From Clostridium bovifaecis (GTDB taxonomy: Bacteria > Bacillota > Clostridia > Clostridiales > Clostridiaceae), in assembly GCA_009738435.1 (NCBI GenBank), contig CP046522.1, positions 3,069,249 through 3,133,248 of the forward strand: a DNA stretch of 64,000 bases, given 5' to 3'. How positions within the stretch are numbered: the stretch's first letter is position 1; every line of letters begins with the position of its first letter. The notes beneath the pieces were generated by a model. That model did no database searches. It worked only from the letters and a program-made list of their open reading frames with translations, and was not told the DNA's origin. The translations under genes and the position numbers were made by a program. This document shows positions 1 through 7,936 of this stretch, one piece after another.

Positions 1-183
1 TAATTGGCTAATCGACGACGTTTCTCCAATGATTCTTTTAAATGCTTCAGTAGAAATACAAAAGCCATCTGGCACGCATATTCCTTCAATCTTGGAAAGC
101 TCCCCCAGGTTCGCGCCTTTCCCCCCAACAATCATAAGTTTTGTTTTGTCAATGTCCTGAAACCTAAGCACATATGAACTCAT
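1..183 (-). CDS. PEP synthase / rifampicin phosphotransferase-like protein, N-terminus (partial)
   Basis: The first 61 codons of a gene that runs off the left edge. The start is the ATG at 181-183 behind a strong AGGAGGT box. The protein opens MSSYVLRFQDIDK and continues with VGGKGANLGEL and VPDGFCIS. This is the start of the PEP/pyruvate-binding domain shared by phosphoenolpyruvate synthase, pyruvate phosphate dikinase and rifampicin phosphotransferase (Rph). The family moves phosphate from ATP through a swivelling His domain. The short leader before GGKGANLGEL fits PpsA/Rph better than PPDK. The visible part cannot separate gluconeogenic PpsA from antibiotic-inactivating Rph. Confidence 0.8.
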   Translation of the reverse strand, partial: MSSYVLRFQDIDKTKLMIVGGKGANLGELSKIEGICVPDGFCISTEAFKRIIGETSSISQL

Positions 184-273
184 ATGTTTACCTCCTTTTT
201 AAATTTCTTATTCGATAATTTAGGTGGCATTTTTGGGGCTAAAACGATTTACGAGAGTATTGTACTAGACTAC

Positions 274-375
274 CTATAATGTACCCTTTGCAAATATTCT
301 ATATACCTCGTCAATTTTCTTTCTAGAGGTTGTTATAATCAAGTTTAAAATTTTTTCAAATTCTTTGGATTGCAT
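274..375 (-). CDS. possible small ORF, 33 aa, upstream of the PEP synthase-like gene
   Basis: An ATG at 373-375 sits behind a weak GGGG box and opens 33 codons rich in Lys, Ile and Glu (MQSKEFEKILNLI...). It lies in the leader of the PEP synthase-like gene. A TATAAT-like -10 lies further upstream near 417-422. No family is recognised. It may be a leader peptide, a gene remnant or chance. Confidence 0.2.
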   Translation of the reverse strand: MQSKEFEKILNLIITTSRKKIDEVYRIFAKGTL

Positions 376-451
376 AATAATACCCCTACAACAAATCGTA
401 CACCGTGCTATTGCATTATAGCACTAGCAAATGAGAACAAATAGTCTATAT

Positions 452-688
452 TTACAATTTTTTATATGCTATAATTAAAGTGGAGAGAATTGAATGTTTA
501 GCATTCCAATTAGAAACTCCTTCATCTTCTAGTTCTCTTACTATTCTATTTGAACCCTTGCCATCTAGATAATCCTTATAAATCCTTCTTATAATCTTAG
601 ATTGCTTTTCATTTATTATAAGATCTCCTTCTTCATCCTTATCATATCCTAATTTTTTTATTCTAGACAAATATGCAGAACCAAACAA
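452..688 (-). pseudogene. remnant of a large serine recombinase (Recombinase domain)
   Basis: About 55 residues match the Recombinase domain (PF07508 type) found after the catalytic domain of large serine integrases. The visible stretch is LGYDKDEEGDLIINEKQSKI followed by IRRIYKDYLDGKG, then a degenerate tail ending at a stop. The frame begins with TTG without a ribosome binding site. The catalytic Ser domain and the zinc-ribbon/coiled-coil part are absent. Large serine recombinases excise or integrate ICEs, phages and the sigK-type skin element. This is therefore a leftover of a lost or eroded mobile element. No element boundaries or att repeats were seen around it. Confidence 0.75.
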
Positions 689-728
689 TTACGCAATTTC
701 CATAGTTCTGTGTAAAAGTCCCCCCTTA

Positions 729-763
729 AGCAAAATCCCCCCAAACTTATTAGTCTGAGGGGA
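729..763 (-). terminator. probable terminator downstream of the hsmA-like gene
   Basis: A GC-rich hairpin pairs TCCCCTCAGAC-type arms around TAATAA. On the minus strand it is followed by ATTTTG. It lies about 230 bases after the hsmA-like stop. The rest of 689-996 has no recognisable gene. A short frame there (reading ...YVETVVLVEKE) looks like more eroded coding sequence. Confidence 0.5.
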
Positions 764-996
764 CATAAAACACACTTCAATTTTTATTTAAAAGCCTTCA
801 AATCCTTTGGTATCGGCCTATTCCTTTTCCACCAACACTACTGTCTCCACATATGTTTTGATAGAAATATGATACTAATACGCATTAATATTGATTTTGC
901 GTAAAGATATACCCCATAAAAGCAAGTGGGTATAGAACAGTTGCAGTTTACTCCATCACTAATTAATGGTTAACACTTATTTTGTTCACCGCTTGT

Positions 997-1368
997 CTAT
1001 CGATTTGCCATACCAAATAAAGCACCTGAGATAAATGGTACTAGCCATATAATCCAAACAACAATACTTAATTTGTGGAAGTTTGATTTGGCTTTCTCAT
1101 TATTCTTAACTAATACTACAGTTGCCCAAAGCGCATGAAATAGCATCAAAATAATTGCTAGTAAACCTGTAATACCGTGAAAGTTAAGTTTAAAACCGCC
1201 AGATGCAATCTTGCTCATGATTGCAGTTCCAGTAGTATCAAAAACTAATCCTAAATAAAACACAATTAAATGCCATTTCTTTAATTCACCTTGGCTTTTT
1301 TCGCTCCATACACCTATTGTGTAGAATACAAGAGCTAATGTAATTGTAACTATTGCAGAAATTAACAT
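997..1368 (-). CDS. HsmA family (TIGR03987) membrane protein
   Basis: A 123-residue protein with four hydrophobic segments (about 3-21, 33-51, 65-87, 99-119). It matches the TIGR03987/HsmA family, which includes the haem-responsive membrane protein HsmA of C. difficile. Four histidines (33, 64, 78, 98) lie at or near membrane segments and could be metal or haem ligands; this is inference. The start at 1368 is preferred over an upstream in-frame ATG at 1398 because GGAGG lies seven bases before it. It lies 207 bases behind a same-strand TetR gene, with copies of the TetR gene's own operator-like palindrome in between. TetR control is therefore likely. The physiological role here is not proven. 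Confidence 0.8.
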   Translation of the reverse strand: MLISAIVTITLALVFYTIGVWSEKSQGELKKWHLIVFYLGLVFDTTGTAIMSKIASGGFKLNFHGITGLLAIILMLFHALWATVVLVKNNEKAKSNFHKLSIVVWIIWLVPFISGALFGMANR

Positions 1369-1426
1369 ATAAATACCTCCATATATTTCAAAATACAAAT
1401 TTAAGTTGTTAATACATAATAATTCT

Positions 1427-1441
1427 ATGAACCACGTTCAT
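1427..1441. promoter_or_regulatory. palindromic operator, hsmA leader
   Basis: ATGAACCACGTTCAT is a perfect 6-bp inverted repeat around CAC. It lies 59 bases upstream of the hsmA-like start, shortly downstream of a possible minus-strand -10 (TATGAT). It shares both half-sites with the palindromes at 1523 and 2158. Confidence 0.7.
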
Positions 1442-1522
1442 TAGGTGCTATTTAAAAATCATATCTATATGAGATATGAACTAACTTATAAAACCTTAGA
1501 TTAAACCTCCTCGACAATTTTC

Positions 1523-1548
1523 ATGAACATTGTTCATCATTGTTCATG
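1523..1548. promoter_or_regulatory. palindromic operator plus extra half-site between tetR and hsmA
   Basis: ATGAACATTGTTCAT (1523-1537) is a perfect 7-bp inverted repeat around one base. A further TGTTCATG half-site follows at 1541-1548. It differs only at the centre from the palindrome in the tetR promoter. It is a likely second TetR binding site upstream of the hsmA-like gene. Confidence 0.75.
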
Positions 1549-1552
1549 TTAA

Positions 1553-1575
1553 AAATCATGCCTTAAGCATGACTT
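1553..1575 (-). terminator. probable terminator at the end of tetR
   Basis: On the minus strand AAAGTCATGC and GCATGATTTTT pair around a short TTAAG loop, starting right after the tetR stop and ending in a T run. It suggests that the hsmA-like gene is mostly transcribed from its own promoter. Confidence 0.55.
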
Positions 1576-2142
1576 TTAATATGATAATAGTTTTTTCATG
1601 ACCATAATAAAGAAATTTATATCCCTTTCACCCTTACGAAGCCTTATAAGCATATTGTCAAAAATAAACTCTGCCATCTTTTCTTTTGAAACTTCTTCAC
1701 TCCACGGATAATTTCTTACAATGTCATCCATGTCCATCATAGTTATAATCCTATTGATGATTATCTTAAAATACTCATTTTGCTTTTGTCTTCCAAGATG
1801 TTTTTCATGAGTTTTTAAAAAGGAAAGTTCCTCTAACCAGTTTTCTTTGAATTTATTGAGGTATCCATTAAGGATATTGTACATTTTCTCCAGATTGGTA
1901 TAAAAGTCATTATGAGCAAAGCTTCTCCAATCAATACTTTGAAAGGCATCCTCCCAAAAGTCCTCAATAACCGCAACAAGCAGATCTCCCTTCGAAGGAA
2001 AGTAGTTATATACTGTCCCAGAAGCAATACCACAATTTTTTGCAACAGATCGGATATCAATTTTTGTCATACCTTCTGTTAAAGCAATTTCTTTGGCTGA
2101 TGATAGAATTCTCTCTTTATAATTTGTATTACTAGTATACAT
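1576..2142 (-). CDS. TetR/AcrR family transcriptional regulator
   Basis: A 188-residue regulator. The N-terminal helix-turn-helix covers about residues 10-55, with IDIRSVAKNCGIASGTVYNY followed by FPSKGDLL, the classic TetR signature. The rest is a variable ligand-binding and dimer domain. The start at 2142 follows a GAGGTGA box. A consensus promoter (TTGACA, 17 bases, TATAAT) lies upstream, and the palindrome ATGAACAATGTTCAT falls between -10 and the ribosome binding site, so autorepression is very likely. The same half-sites recur before the downstream HsmA-family gene, which is the probable target. The ligand is unknown. By analogy with C. difficile HsmA, haem or a toxic amphiphile is possible. 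Confidence 0.88.
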   Translation of the reverse strand: MYTSNTNYKERILSSAKEIALTEGMTKIDIRSVAKNCGIASGTVYNYFPSKGDLLVAVIEDFWEDAFQSIDWRSFAHNDFYTNLEKMYNILNGYLNKFKENWLEELSFLKTHEKHLGRQKQNEYFKIIINRIITMMDMDDIVRNYPWSEEVSKEKMAEFIFDNMLIRLRKGERDINFFIMVMKKLLSY

Positions 2143-2157
2143 CTTTCAAATCACCTC

Positions 2158-2172
2158 ATGAACAATGTTCAT
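2158..2172. promoter_or_regulatory. palindromic TetR operator at the tetR start site
   Basis: ATGAACAATGTTCAT is a perfect inverted repeat with one central base. It lies between the -10 box and the ribosome binding site of tetR, covering the likely transcription start, and would block initiation when bound. Confidence 0.8.
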
Positions 2173-2176
2173 TTCT

Positions 2177-2205
2177 ATTATATAGCTGCTATCCTATATT
2201 GTCAA
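2177..2205 (-). promoter_or_regulatory. sigma-A type promoter of tetR
   Basis: The minus strand reads TTGACA (2200-2205), a 17-base spacer and TATAAT (2177-2182). This is a full consensus vegetative promoter, directly followed by the palindromic operator. Confidence 0.85.
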
Positions 2206-2289
2206 TAGATCGTTTTATTATGTGTACTATACAATATTTTTCTAATTTTATCATCATACAACTCCCCCAAAATAAATATGTGCTATCTT

Positions 2290-2454
2290 TTATGCAATGG
2301 AAAACTGTCTTTTACAAGCTTTTCTTAAATTTTTGCTGCCATCATCTAGTATAGAAATCAGACTTTCATCATTTATCACTCTAGGAACTTTTACCTGATT
2401 TATTGAAGCTCCCTTTTTAATCAGCTCATTTTTTAATTTGAAACATGTGAACAT
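2290..2454 (-). CDS. small unknown ORF, 54 aa
   Basis: An open frame of 54 codons (MFTCFKLKNELIKKGASINQ ... RKACKRQFSIA) starts one codon after an in-frame stop. There is no good ribosome binding site. Its residue composition looks like real protein rather than noise, so it may be the tail of a decayed gene. No family is recognised. The remainder of 2206-2600 shows nothing else. Confidence 0.25.
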   Translation of the reverse strand: MFTCFKLKNELIKKGASINQVKVPRVINDESLISILDDGSKNLRKACKRQFSIA

Positions 2455-2600
2455 TTTTCATATAATTGTGAAAAATATAGAACAGTATAAATGCAACCAT
2501 TCCATGAACTATGTCCATAGTGTGTTCTACTATTAATTGTGAATATTTTACAAAAACAATGAATTTAACCGTTTCTGTCTATTACGTATGTAATCATATC

Positions 2601-3164
2601 CTATTTCTTAGTAGGATGATAGCATAGCTGAACAACACCTGAAGAGAATCTCCTAGTGTCAACTAGTTTGAGCTCTTGTCTTTGCTTTATGTCAACAAAT
2701 AAAGGTTTGCCTGATCCTAAAATGACAGGATGAACTGAAAGTCTATACTCATCAACAAGTCCTAAATTCATAAATGTTGTTATAAGACTAGCTCCTCCAT
2801 ACAACCAAATATCCTTACCCGGTTCTTTCTTTAATCTATTTATCTCTTCCGCTATATTGTCATTTATTATCACGTTATTATCTATCTTGGTTAGTGTTTT
2901 TGAAAACACATACTTCTTCTTACTATGAACCAATTCCCAAATTTCTCTTTCCATATCAGAAGTTTCATTCCCCGGGATATATTTTCCCCATAAGTCATAG
3001 GATTTCCTACCATATAGGATTGTATCAACACCACTTAAGAATTTGGTAAAACTCATATCCTCATCCATTGTACACCAGTCAATTTCTCCGTTTATACCCT
3101 CGATAAATCCGTCTAAAGAAACTGCCAAATCTAAGATTATTCTTCTTGATTTATTATTAAGCAT
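2601..3164 (-). CDS. dihydrofolate reductase family protein (RibD C-terminal-like)
   Basis: A 187-residue protein of the RibD_C/DHFR-like superfamily (YyaP/YwjB group). Family marks are ILDLAVSLDGFIEG at residues 9-22, DTILYGRKSYDLW near 47-59, KDIWLYGGASLITTFMNLGL near 117-136 and HPVILGSGKPLF near 144-155. These build the NADPH-binding fold of DHFR and riboflavin reductase. Members are usually stand-alone reductases of unknown substrate. There is no folate operon here, and a true FolA is shorter and differs in its active site. The start follows GAGGAGGT. It appears to be a single-gene unit. Confidence 0.85.
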   Translation of the reverse strand: MLNNKSRRIILDLAVSLDGFIEGINGEIDWCTMDEDMSFTKFLSGVDTILYGRKSYDLWGKYIPGNETSDMEREIWELVHSKKKYVFSKTLTKIDNNVIINDNIAEEINRLKKEPGKDIWLYGGASLITTFMNLGLVDEYRLSVHPVILGSGKPLFVDIKQRQELKLVDTRRFSSGVVQLCYHPTKK

Positions 3165-3359
3165 AATGATTTACCTCCTCAAAAGACTTCATTTTATCAT
3201 CATTTTAATCTGAGCATTATTCAATTTAAATTATAAGCACACTCTTAATCTAAACTTTTTCGTTCCGGCAGTTTAACTATCTCAGATTAAAACCACTTTT
3301 GCTAAATCATTCAACCATCTGCACAAAACTCAATCCCATGAAACCCTTCAATTTATTAA

Positions 3360-4784
3360 CTATTCTTGTCGTATCAAACAAACTGTCTCAACGTGAGGCG
3401 TTTGAGGAAACATATCTACTGGCTGCACTTCTATAGTTTTATACCCTAATTCTCCCAAAATACTCAAATCTCTAGCAAGTGTGCCTGGATCACATGATAC
3501 ATAAACGACTCTCTCAGGTTTCATTTGTGCTATAGCTTCTAGTAGTATTCTTTCGCAACCTTTTCTCGGTGGATCAACTACAACTACATCTGCTTTTACT
3601 CCATCCCTAATTAACTCAGGGATAACTTCTTCAGACTGCCCAACTATAAACTCAACATTATTCACCTTATTTACTCTAGCATTTACTCTAGCATTTTCAA
3701 TAGCTTGCTCTACTACTTCCACACCATAAACTTTTTTAGCCTTTTGAGATAAGAATAAGGATATAGTTCCTGTGCCACAGTAAGCGTCAAAAACTACTTC
3801 TTTTCCAGTTAAACTTGCATATTCTAATGCTTTGCTATATAAAACTTCTGTTTGTAATGGATTAACTTGAAAAAATGATAAAGGCGATATATTAAACTTA
3901 AATTCACCAATATAGTCGCTTATATGATCTTTCCCAAACAAAGTTATATTTTCTTCTCCTAAAATAACATTTGTCTTTTTGTTATTTACATTTTGAATAA
4001 TACTAGTTATTTCTTCAATATTCTCTTTTATTAACCGAACAAACTCTTCTCTGTATGGAAGTTCCTTAGTTTTCGTTACCACCACAACCATAACTTCCTT
4101 TGTATTAAATCCTCTTCTTATCATTATATGTCTTATAATCCCAGTATCTTTTTGTTCATTATAGGCTTTAAGATTATGCTCTTTCATCCACTGTTTTGTT
4201 AGAGCTACCACTCTTTCTCCAACTTCATCCTGTATATGACATGTACTCATATCTATAATATTATGACTCCTAAGTGCATAAAAACCTATCTTAATCTCTC
4301 CATTTTCTTCTCCCACAGGTAGTTGGACTTTATTTCTATACCTATAAGGCTCCTCCATACCAATAGTATCATGTAGGACTATTCCCTCTTCTCTACCATT
4401 TAATTCCCCTTGGCAGGCTACTGGCAACTGGTTACAGACTTTAAGTTTCCCTATCCTTTCTAGAGCATCCTTAACTCTGCTTTTCTTAAATTCTAGCTGT
4501 CCTGAATAACTTAAATGCTGAAGTCCACACCCCCCGCATTGTTTATATATGTTACAAACTGGTTCAGTTCTATAATCTGATTGCTCTAATACTTCAAGAA
4601 GCTTGCCATAGGCAAAGCTCTTTTTTAACTTGATAATTTTAACTTTAACTTTTTCTCCAAGAAGAGCCCCTTGAACAAATATAGTATAGTTGTCTATTTT
4701 AGCTATTCCTTCTCCTTCAGACCCCAAACCTGAAATTTTAACTTCGTAATCCTTATTTTTTTCTACTGGTATAACTCGCTTCAT
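3360..4784 (-). CDS. rlmD: 23S rRNA (uracil-C5)-methyltransferase RlmD/RlmCD type
   Basis: A 474-residue SAM-dependent RNA methyltransferase that makes m5U in 23S rRNA. A TRAM RNA-binding domain covers about residues 8-65. A [4Fe-4S] cluster motif follows near 77-90 ([15 protein letters not shown]), with another Cys in STCHIQ. SAM motif I is [16 protein letters not shown] near 333, then [11 protein letters not shown]. The catalytic Cys loop is [15 protein letters not shown] near 430. The length fits the Firmicute RlmCD/RumA group. One enzyme may modify one or two uridines (U747/U1939 in E. coli numbering), which the sequence alone cannot tell. A terminator of the upstream DUF554 gene lies just before its start. 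Confidence 0.93.
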   Translation of the reverse strand: MKRVIPVEKNKDYEVKISGLGSEGEGIAKIDNYTIFVQGALLGEKVKVKIIKLKKSFAYGKLLEVLEQSDYRTEPVCNIYKQCGGCGLQHLSYSGQLEFKKSRVKDALERIGKLKVCNQLPVACQGELNGREEGIVLHDTIGMEEPYRYRNKVQLPVGEENGEIKIGFYALRSHNIIDMSTCHIQDEVGERVVALTKQWMKEHNLKAYNEQKDTGIIRHIMIRRGFNTKEVMVVVVTKTKELPYREEFVRLIKENIEEITSIIQNVNNKKTNVILGEENITLFGKDHISDYIGEFKFNISPLSFFQVNPLQTEVLYSKALEYASLTGKEVVFDAYCGTGTISLFLSQKAKKVYGVEVVEQAIENARVNARVNKVNNVEFIVGQSEEVIPELIRDGVKADVVVVDPPRKGCERILLEAIAQMKPERVVYVSCDPGTLARDLSILGELGYKTIEVQPVDMFPQTPHVETVCLIRQE

Positions 4785-4817
4785 GTCCTTCTACCTTTCC
4801 ATGATTTTATATTTACA

Positions 4818-4845
4818 AACAAAAATGCGGTTTATCCCGCATTCT
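4818..4845 (-). terminator. intrinsic terminator after the DUF554 gene
   Basis: AATGCGG and CCGCATT form a 7-bp stem with a 6-base loop. On the minus strand a run of five T follows. It separates the DUF554 gene from rlmD. Confidence 0.8.
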
Positions 4846-4912
4846 GTAGTTAATCTCTACTCTCTAATCCCTAGACCAATTGTCAATTTGTTTCTATTGT
4901 ATTTATTATTAA

Positions 4913-5629
4913 CTATTTAATCAATGAAGATACTATTTGGTATATAATCGGTAAAAATATTGCTGGAAGTAAGTTTGCTACCTTAATCTTTGCAGTTCCT
5001 AGCATATTGAGAGACAGTGCGATTATTAGAAGTCCTCCTACTGCCGTCATATTTGTTATAACTCCTTCAATTAACACAGCTTTTAAAAATGTAGCTCCAA
5101 TGGTTATTAAACCTTGATATAAAAATACTGATATAGCTGATATCATAACTCCTATTCCAAGAGAAGATGCAAAAACTATTGAAGATATACCATCAAGAAC
5201 AGACTTTGCAAAGAGTGTTTTATGACTTCCAGCTAATCCACTTTCAAGAGAGCCTATAATGGCCATAGCTCCTATGCAAAACAAAAGGCTTGAAGTTACA
5301 AAACCTTCTGCTACTTGTCCTCCTTTTCCTTTTAACTTTACTTCAATGTTTTTTCCTAAACTTTCAATCCTTTTATCAATATCTATATTTTCCCCAAGAC
5401 CTCCACCAATCACAATAGATATGATAACTACTAAAAATCCGTTGGAATCCAGCTTTTCAGAGATTCCTATGATATTGGAAACCCCAATAAATAATACGCA
5501 AAGTGCAAGTCCATCCATTACAGTTTTACTTACCTTTTCACTTAGTCCTCCTTTTACCATCATTCCAATTAAGCTTCCCCCAATGATAGCTAAAGAATTA
5601 ACTACAGTTCCTAACATACCCCAAAACAC
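4913..5629 (-). CDS. DUF554 family membrane protein (YdfK/YqgA-like)
   Basis: A 238-residue integral membrane protein with about seven hydrophobic segments separated by glycine-rich turns. It starts MFWGMLGTVVNSLAIIGGSL and carries the family's repeated Gly patterns, such as CIGAMAIIGSLESGL near 117-131 and LDGISSIVFASSLGIGV near 144-160. DUF554 proteins are widespread and their transport substrate is unknown. It is transcribed alone, ending in the hairpin at 4818-4845. Confidence 0.88.
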   Translation of the reverse strand: MFWGMLGTVVNSLAIIGGSLIGMMVKGGLSEKVSKTVMDGLALCVLFIGVSNIIGISEKLDSNGFLVVIISIVIGGGLGENIDIDKRIESLGKNIEVKLKGKGGQVAEGFVTSSLLFCIGAMAIIGSLESGLAGSHKTLFAKSVLDGISSIVFASSLGIGVMISAISVFLYQGLITIGATFLKAVLIEGVITNMTAVGGLLIIALSLNMLGTAKIKVANLLPAIFLPIIYQIVSSLIK

Positions 5630-5717
5630 CCCCTATAATTTCCCAAATGCCCTTAAGCCTTGATAAGCTATTATATACTCTTTTTTAGAATAAAATCAAC
5701 TTAAAAAAGTTATACAC

Positions 5718-5822
5718 TACGCTGGTTAGTACCTTAGAAGTTAGTGAATTCTAACACCGAAGGTCTAACTTCTAACTGCACTTTTAGTACCCTAACTTAG
5801 CTTTAGCCATCTAACTTTTTTA
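5718..5822. repeat. dispersed GTTAG-rich palindromic repeat, copy A
   Basis: An intergenic element built from GTTAG/CTAAC words. TTAGAAGTTAG at 5734-5744 is answered by CTAACTTCTAAC at 5765-5776, giving a strong hairpin. A CTAACTT tail follows. Related elements lie at 27097-27190 and 37650-37795, all between genes. No coding potential. Confidence 0.65.
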
Positions 5823-5850
5823 TTAATAACTTTCTACAAAAAAATTACTA

Positions 5851-5884
5851 ATAAAAAAAGAGCACCCTCAATAATAAGGATGCT
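5851..5884 (-). terminator. intrinsic terminator downstream of pyk
   Basis: AGCATCC and GGGTGCT pair on the minus strand (one G-T pair) and are followed by CTTTTTTT. It lies about 250 bases beyond the pyk stop and probably ends the pfkA-pyk transcript if the nearer hairpin does not. Confidence 0.65.
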
Positions 5885-6052
5885 AAGAATGGAATCAGTT
5901 GCTTACAATATATTGAATTATTTTAACCATTAGTATGGAAATTATACTACAATAATCTCAATATTTAAAGCACTTAATGTATATTATATATCTATTTTTA
6001 TAAAATATACATATTAAATTAAAAACTTATAAAAATTTTCACATCTTAAATC

Positions 6053-6099
6053 AAAATCATTAAAGTTTTTCAACTTAAGATGAAAACCTTAATGATTTT
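6053..6099. terminator. long hairpin just downstream of pyk
   Basis: Arms AAAATCATTAAAGTTTTTC and GAAAACCTTAATGATTTT form an 18-bp AT-rich hairpin next to the pyk stop. A second pairing, CATCTTAA (6042-6049) with TTAAGATG (6075-6082), interleaves with it. The rest of 5885-6132 is AT-rich filler. Confidence 0.5.
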
Positions 6100-6132
6100 T
6101 TCATAAACCTAAGGTATGAAATAAAACTTATA

Positions 6133-7887
6133 TTAAACTATATTTGCTCTTCCGTTGTAAACTACTCCTCTTGCAACGTCCATTGTGATAAATGTTCCTG
6201 TTTTTATTGATTCTGTAGCTCCACCAGCATTGCAAATTAGAGGAATTCCTCTTGATAGACATTCAATAGCCATATGCGAAGTAAGCCCACCTTCTTCTGA
6301 TATGATACCTGCAATTCTATCTAAAACTTCCATATAAGCTTTATCTAAAGTTTTAACTATTAAAATATCATCGTTTTCTACTTTATCTATAGCATCTTTT
6401 GGATTATTTATTACTTTAGCATTACCAAAGCCAGGGAGTGAGCCTGCTCCTTTTCCTTGAACTAATACATCTCCTACTACATGTACCTTCATCATGTTAG
6501 TAGTTCCTGAATAATGTACCGGAATTCCTGCTGCTACCACAACTAAATCTCCGTTCTTAATATACCCTTCTTCTTTTGCCTTATTTACAGATTCAATTAT
6601 CATTTCATCAGTTGATTCAAACTTTCTAGCGGTGATTGGGAATACGCCCCAGTTAAGCGCTAATCTTCTAGCAACTTTTTCACTTGGTGTAACTGCTATT
6701 ACAGGAGACTCTGGTCTGTATTTTGAAACCATTCTTGCTGTATTTCCAGTTTGAGTAGCTGTAATTATAGCTGAAACATTCAATTCCATTGCTGTTGTGC
6801 AAGTTGCTAAGCTTATAGCATTTGCAATATTTGATAAAGCATTTTCTTTTCTCTTGTTTAAAGCATCTACATAATTAATTTGCTCTTCTGCAGCTCTTGC
6901 TATTCTTGCCATTGTATTAGCAGCTTCTATTGGATACTTACCATTTGCAGATTCTCCACTTAGCATTACTGCATCTGTACCATCGAATATAGCGTTAGCT
7001 ACATCTGATGCTTCTGCTCTTGTCGGTCTTGGGTTTCTCATCATAGAATCGAGCATTTGTGTTGCAGTTATAACAGGTTTACCAGCTTTATTACATTTTC
7101 CTATAATCATCTTCTGAACTACTGGAACCATTTCTATAGGAATTTCAACTCCCATGTCTCCTCTTGCAACCATTATTCCATCAGAGAACTTAATTATTTC
7201 ATCTATATTGTCAACACCCTCTTGATTTTCTATCTTAGAGAAGATTTGAATATCATTTCCGCCGTATTGCTCTAGCACCTTTCTTATAGCTAATACGTCT
7301 GCTGCTTTTCTTACAAATGAAGCCGCAACCATATCAACTTCTTGTTCACATCCAAATGCTAAATCTGATTTATCCTTTTCAGTAAGAGCTGGAAGATTTA
7401 TTTTAACTCCCGGAACATTAACTCCCTTTTTACTGGACACTATTCCGCTATTTGCAACTTTACAATGAATTTTATTTCCTTCAACTTCTTCTACTACAAG
7501 CCCAACTAAACCATCATCTATTAAAATAGAGTCTCCTGGCTTAACATCTTCATGTAAAGTATCATAAGTTATTGCACACTTTGTCTCATCTCCAACTATG
7601 TCTTCACCACAGTAGATTGTAAACTTGTTACCTTCTTTTAATTCAACTTTGCCATCAAAGTCCTTAGTTCTTATCTCTGGCCCTTTAGTATCTAATACTA
7701 TTGCTATTGGTTTATTAAGCTTTGTCCTTAATTTTTTTATTAATTCTATTCTGCCGCCATGTTCCTCATGGTCACCATGCGAAAAGTTAAGTCTTGCAGC
7801 ATTCATTCCTGCTTTTATTAGTCCTGTTAAAACCTCTTCTTTTTCACTTGTAGGTCCGATTGTAAACACCATTTTAGTTTTTTGCAT
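6133..7887 (-). CDS. pyk: pyruvate kinase with C-terminal PEP-utiliser domain
   Basis: A 584-residue pyruvate kinase, the last step of glycolysis (PEP + ADP to pyruvate + ATP). The barrel carries FTIGPTSEKEEVL, LNFSHGDHEEHGG, IFSKIENQEG and MVARGDMGVEIP. The K/Mg active-site helix TATQMLDSMMRNPRPTRAEA lies near 276-295. The allosteric domain follows to about 470. The last ~100 residues add a PEP-utiliser swivel domain (EEGGLTSHMAIECLSRGIP), as in Bacillus and Geobacillus enzymes. This explains the extra length over the usual 470 residues. The His in TSHMA is kept, though its role in this family is unclear. The ATG follows GGGGAG and lies 49 bases after pfkA. Confidence 0.97.
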   Translation of the reverse strand: MQKTKMVFTIGPTSEKEEVLTGLIKAGMNAARLNFSHGDHEEHGGRIELIKKLRTKLNKPIAIVLDTKGPEIRTKDFDGKVELKEGNKFTIYCGEDIVGDETKCAITYDTLHEDVKPGDSILIDDGLVGLVVEEVEGNKIHCKVANSGIVSSKKGVNVPGVKINLPALTEKDKSDLAFGCEQEVDMVAASFVRKAADVLAIRKVLEQYGGNDIQIFSKIENQEGVDNIDEIIKFSDGIMVARGDMGVEIPIEMVPVVQKMIIGKCNKAGKPVITATQMLDSMMRNPRPTRAEASDVANAIFDGTDAVMLSGESANGKYPIEAANTMARIARAAEEQINYVDALNKRKENALSNIANAISLATCTTAMELNVSAIITATQTGNTARMVSKYRPESPVIAVTPSEKVARRLALNWGVFPITARKFESTDEMIIESVNKAKEEGYIKNGDLVVVAAGIPVHYSGTTNMMKVHVVGDVLVQGKGAGSLPGFGNAKVINNPKDAIDKVENDDILIVKTLDKAYMEVLDRIAGIISEEGGLTSHMAIECLSRGIPLICNAGGATESIKTGTFITMDVARGVVYNGRANIV

Positions 7888-7936
7888 AAGTTATTTACTC
7901 CCCTTTAGTTTTTCTTTATTTATTTTTTAATTTATC

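Noticed and set aside
5259..5663. Plus-strand open frame across the DUF554 gene
   Set aside because: It mirrors a membrane protein gene on the other strand; it has no ribosome binding site and a low-complexity Ser/Pro/Ile composition.
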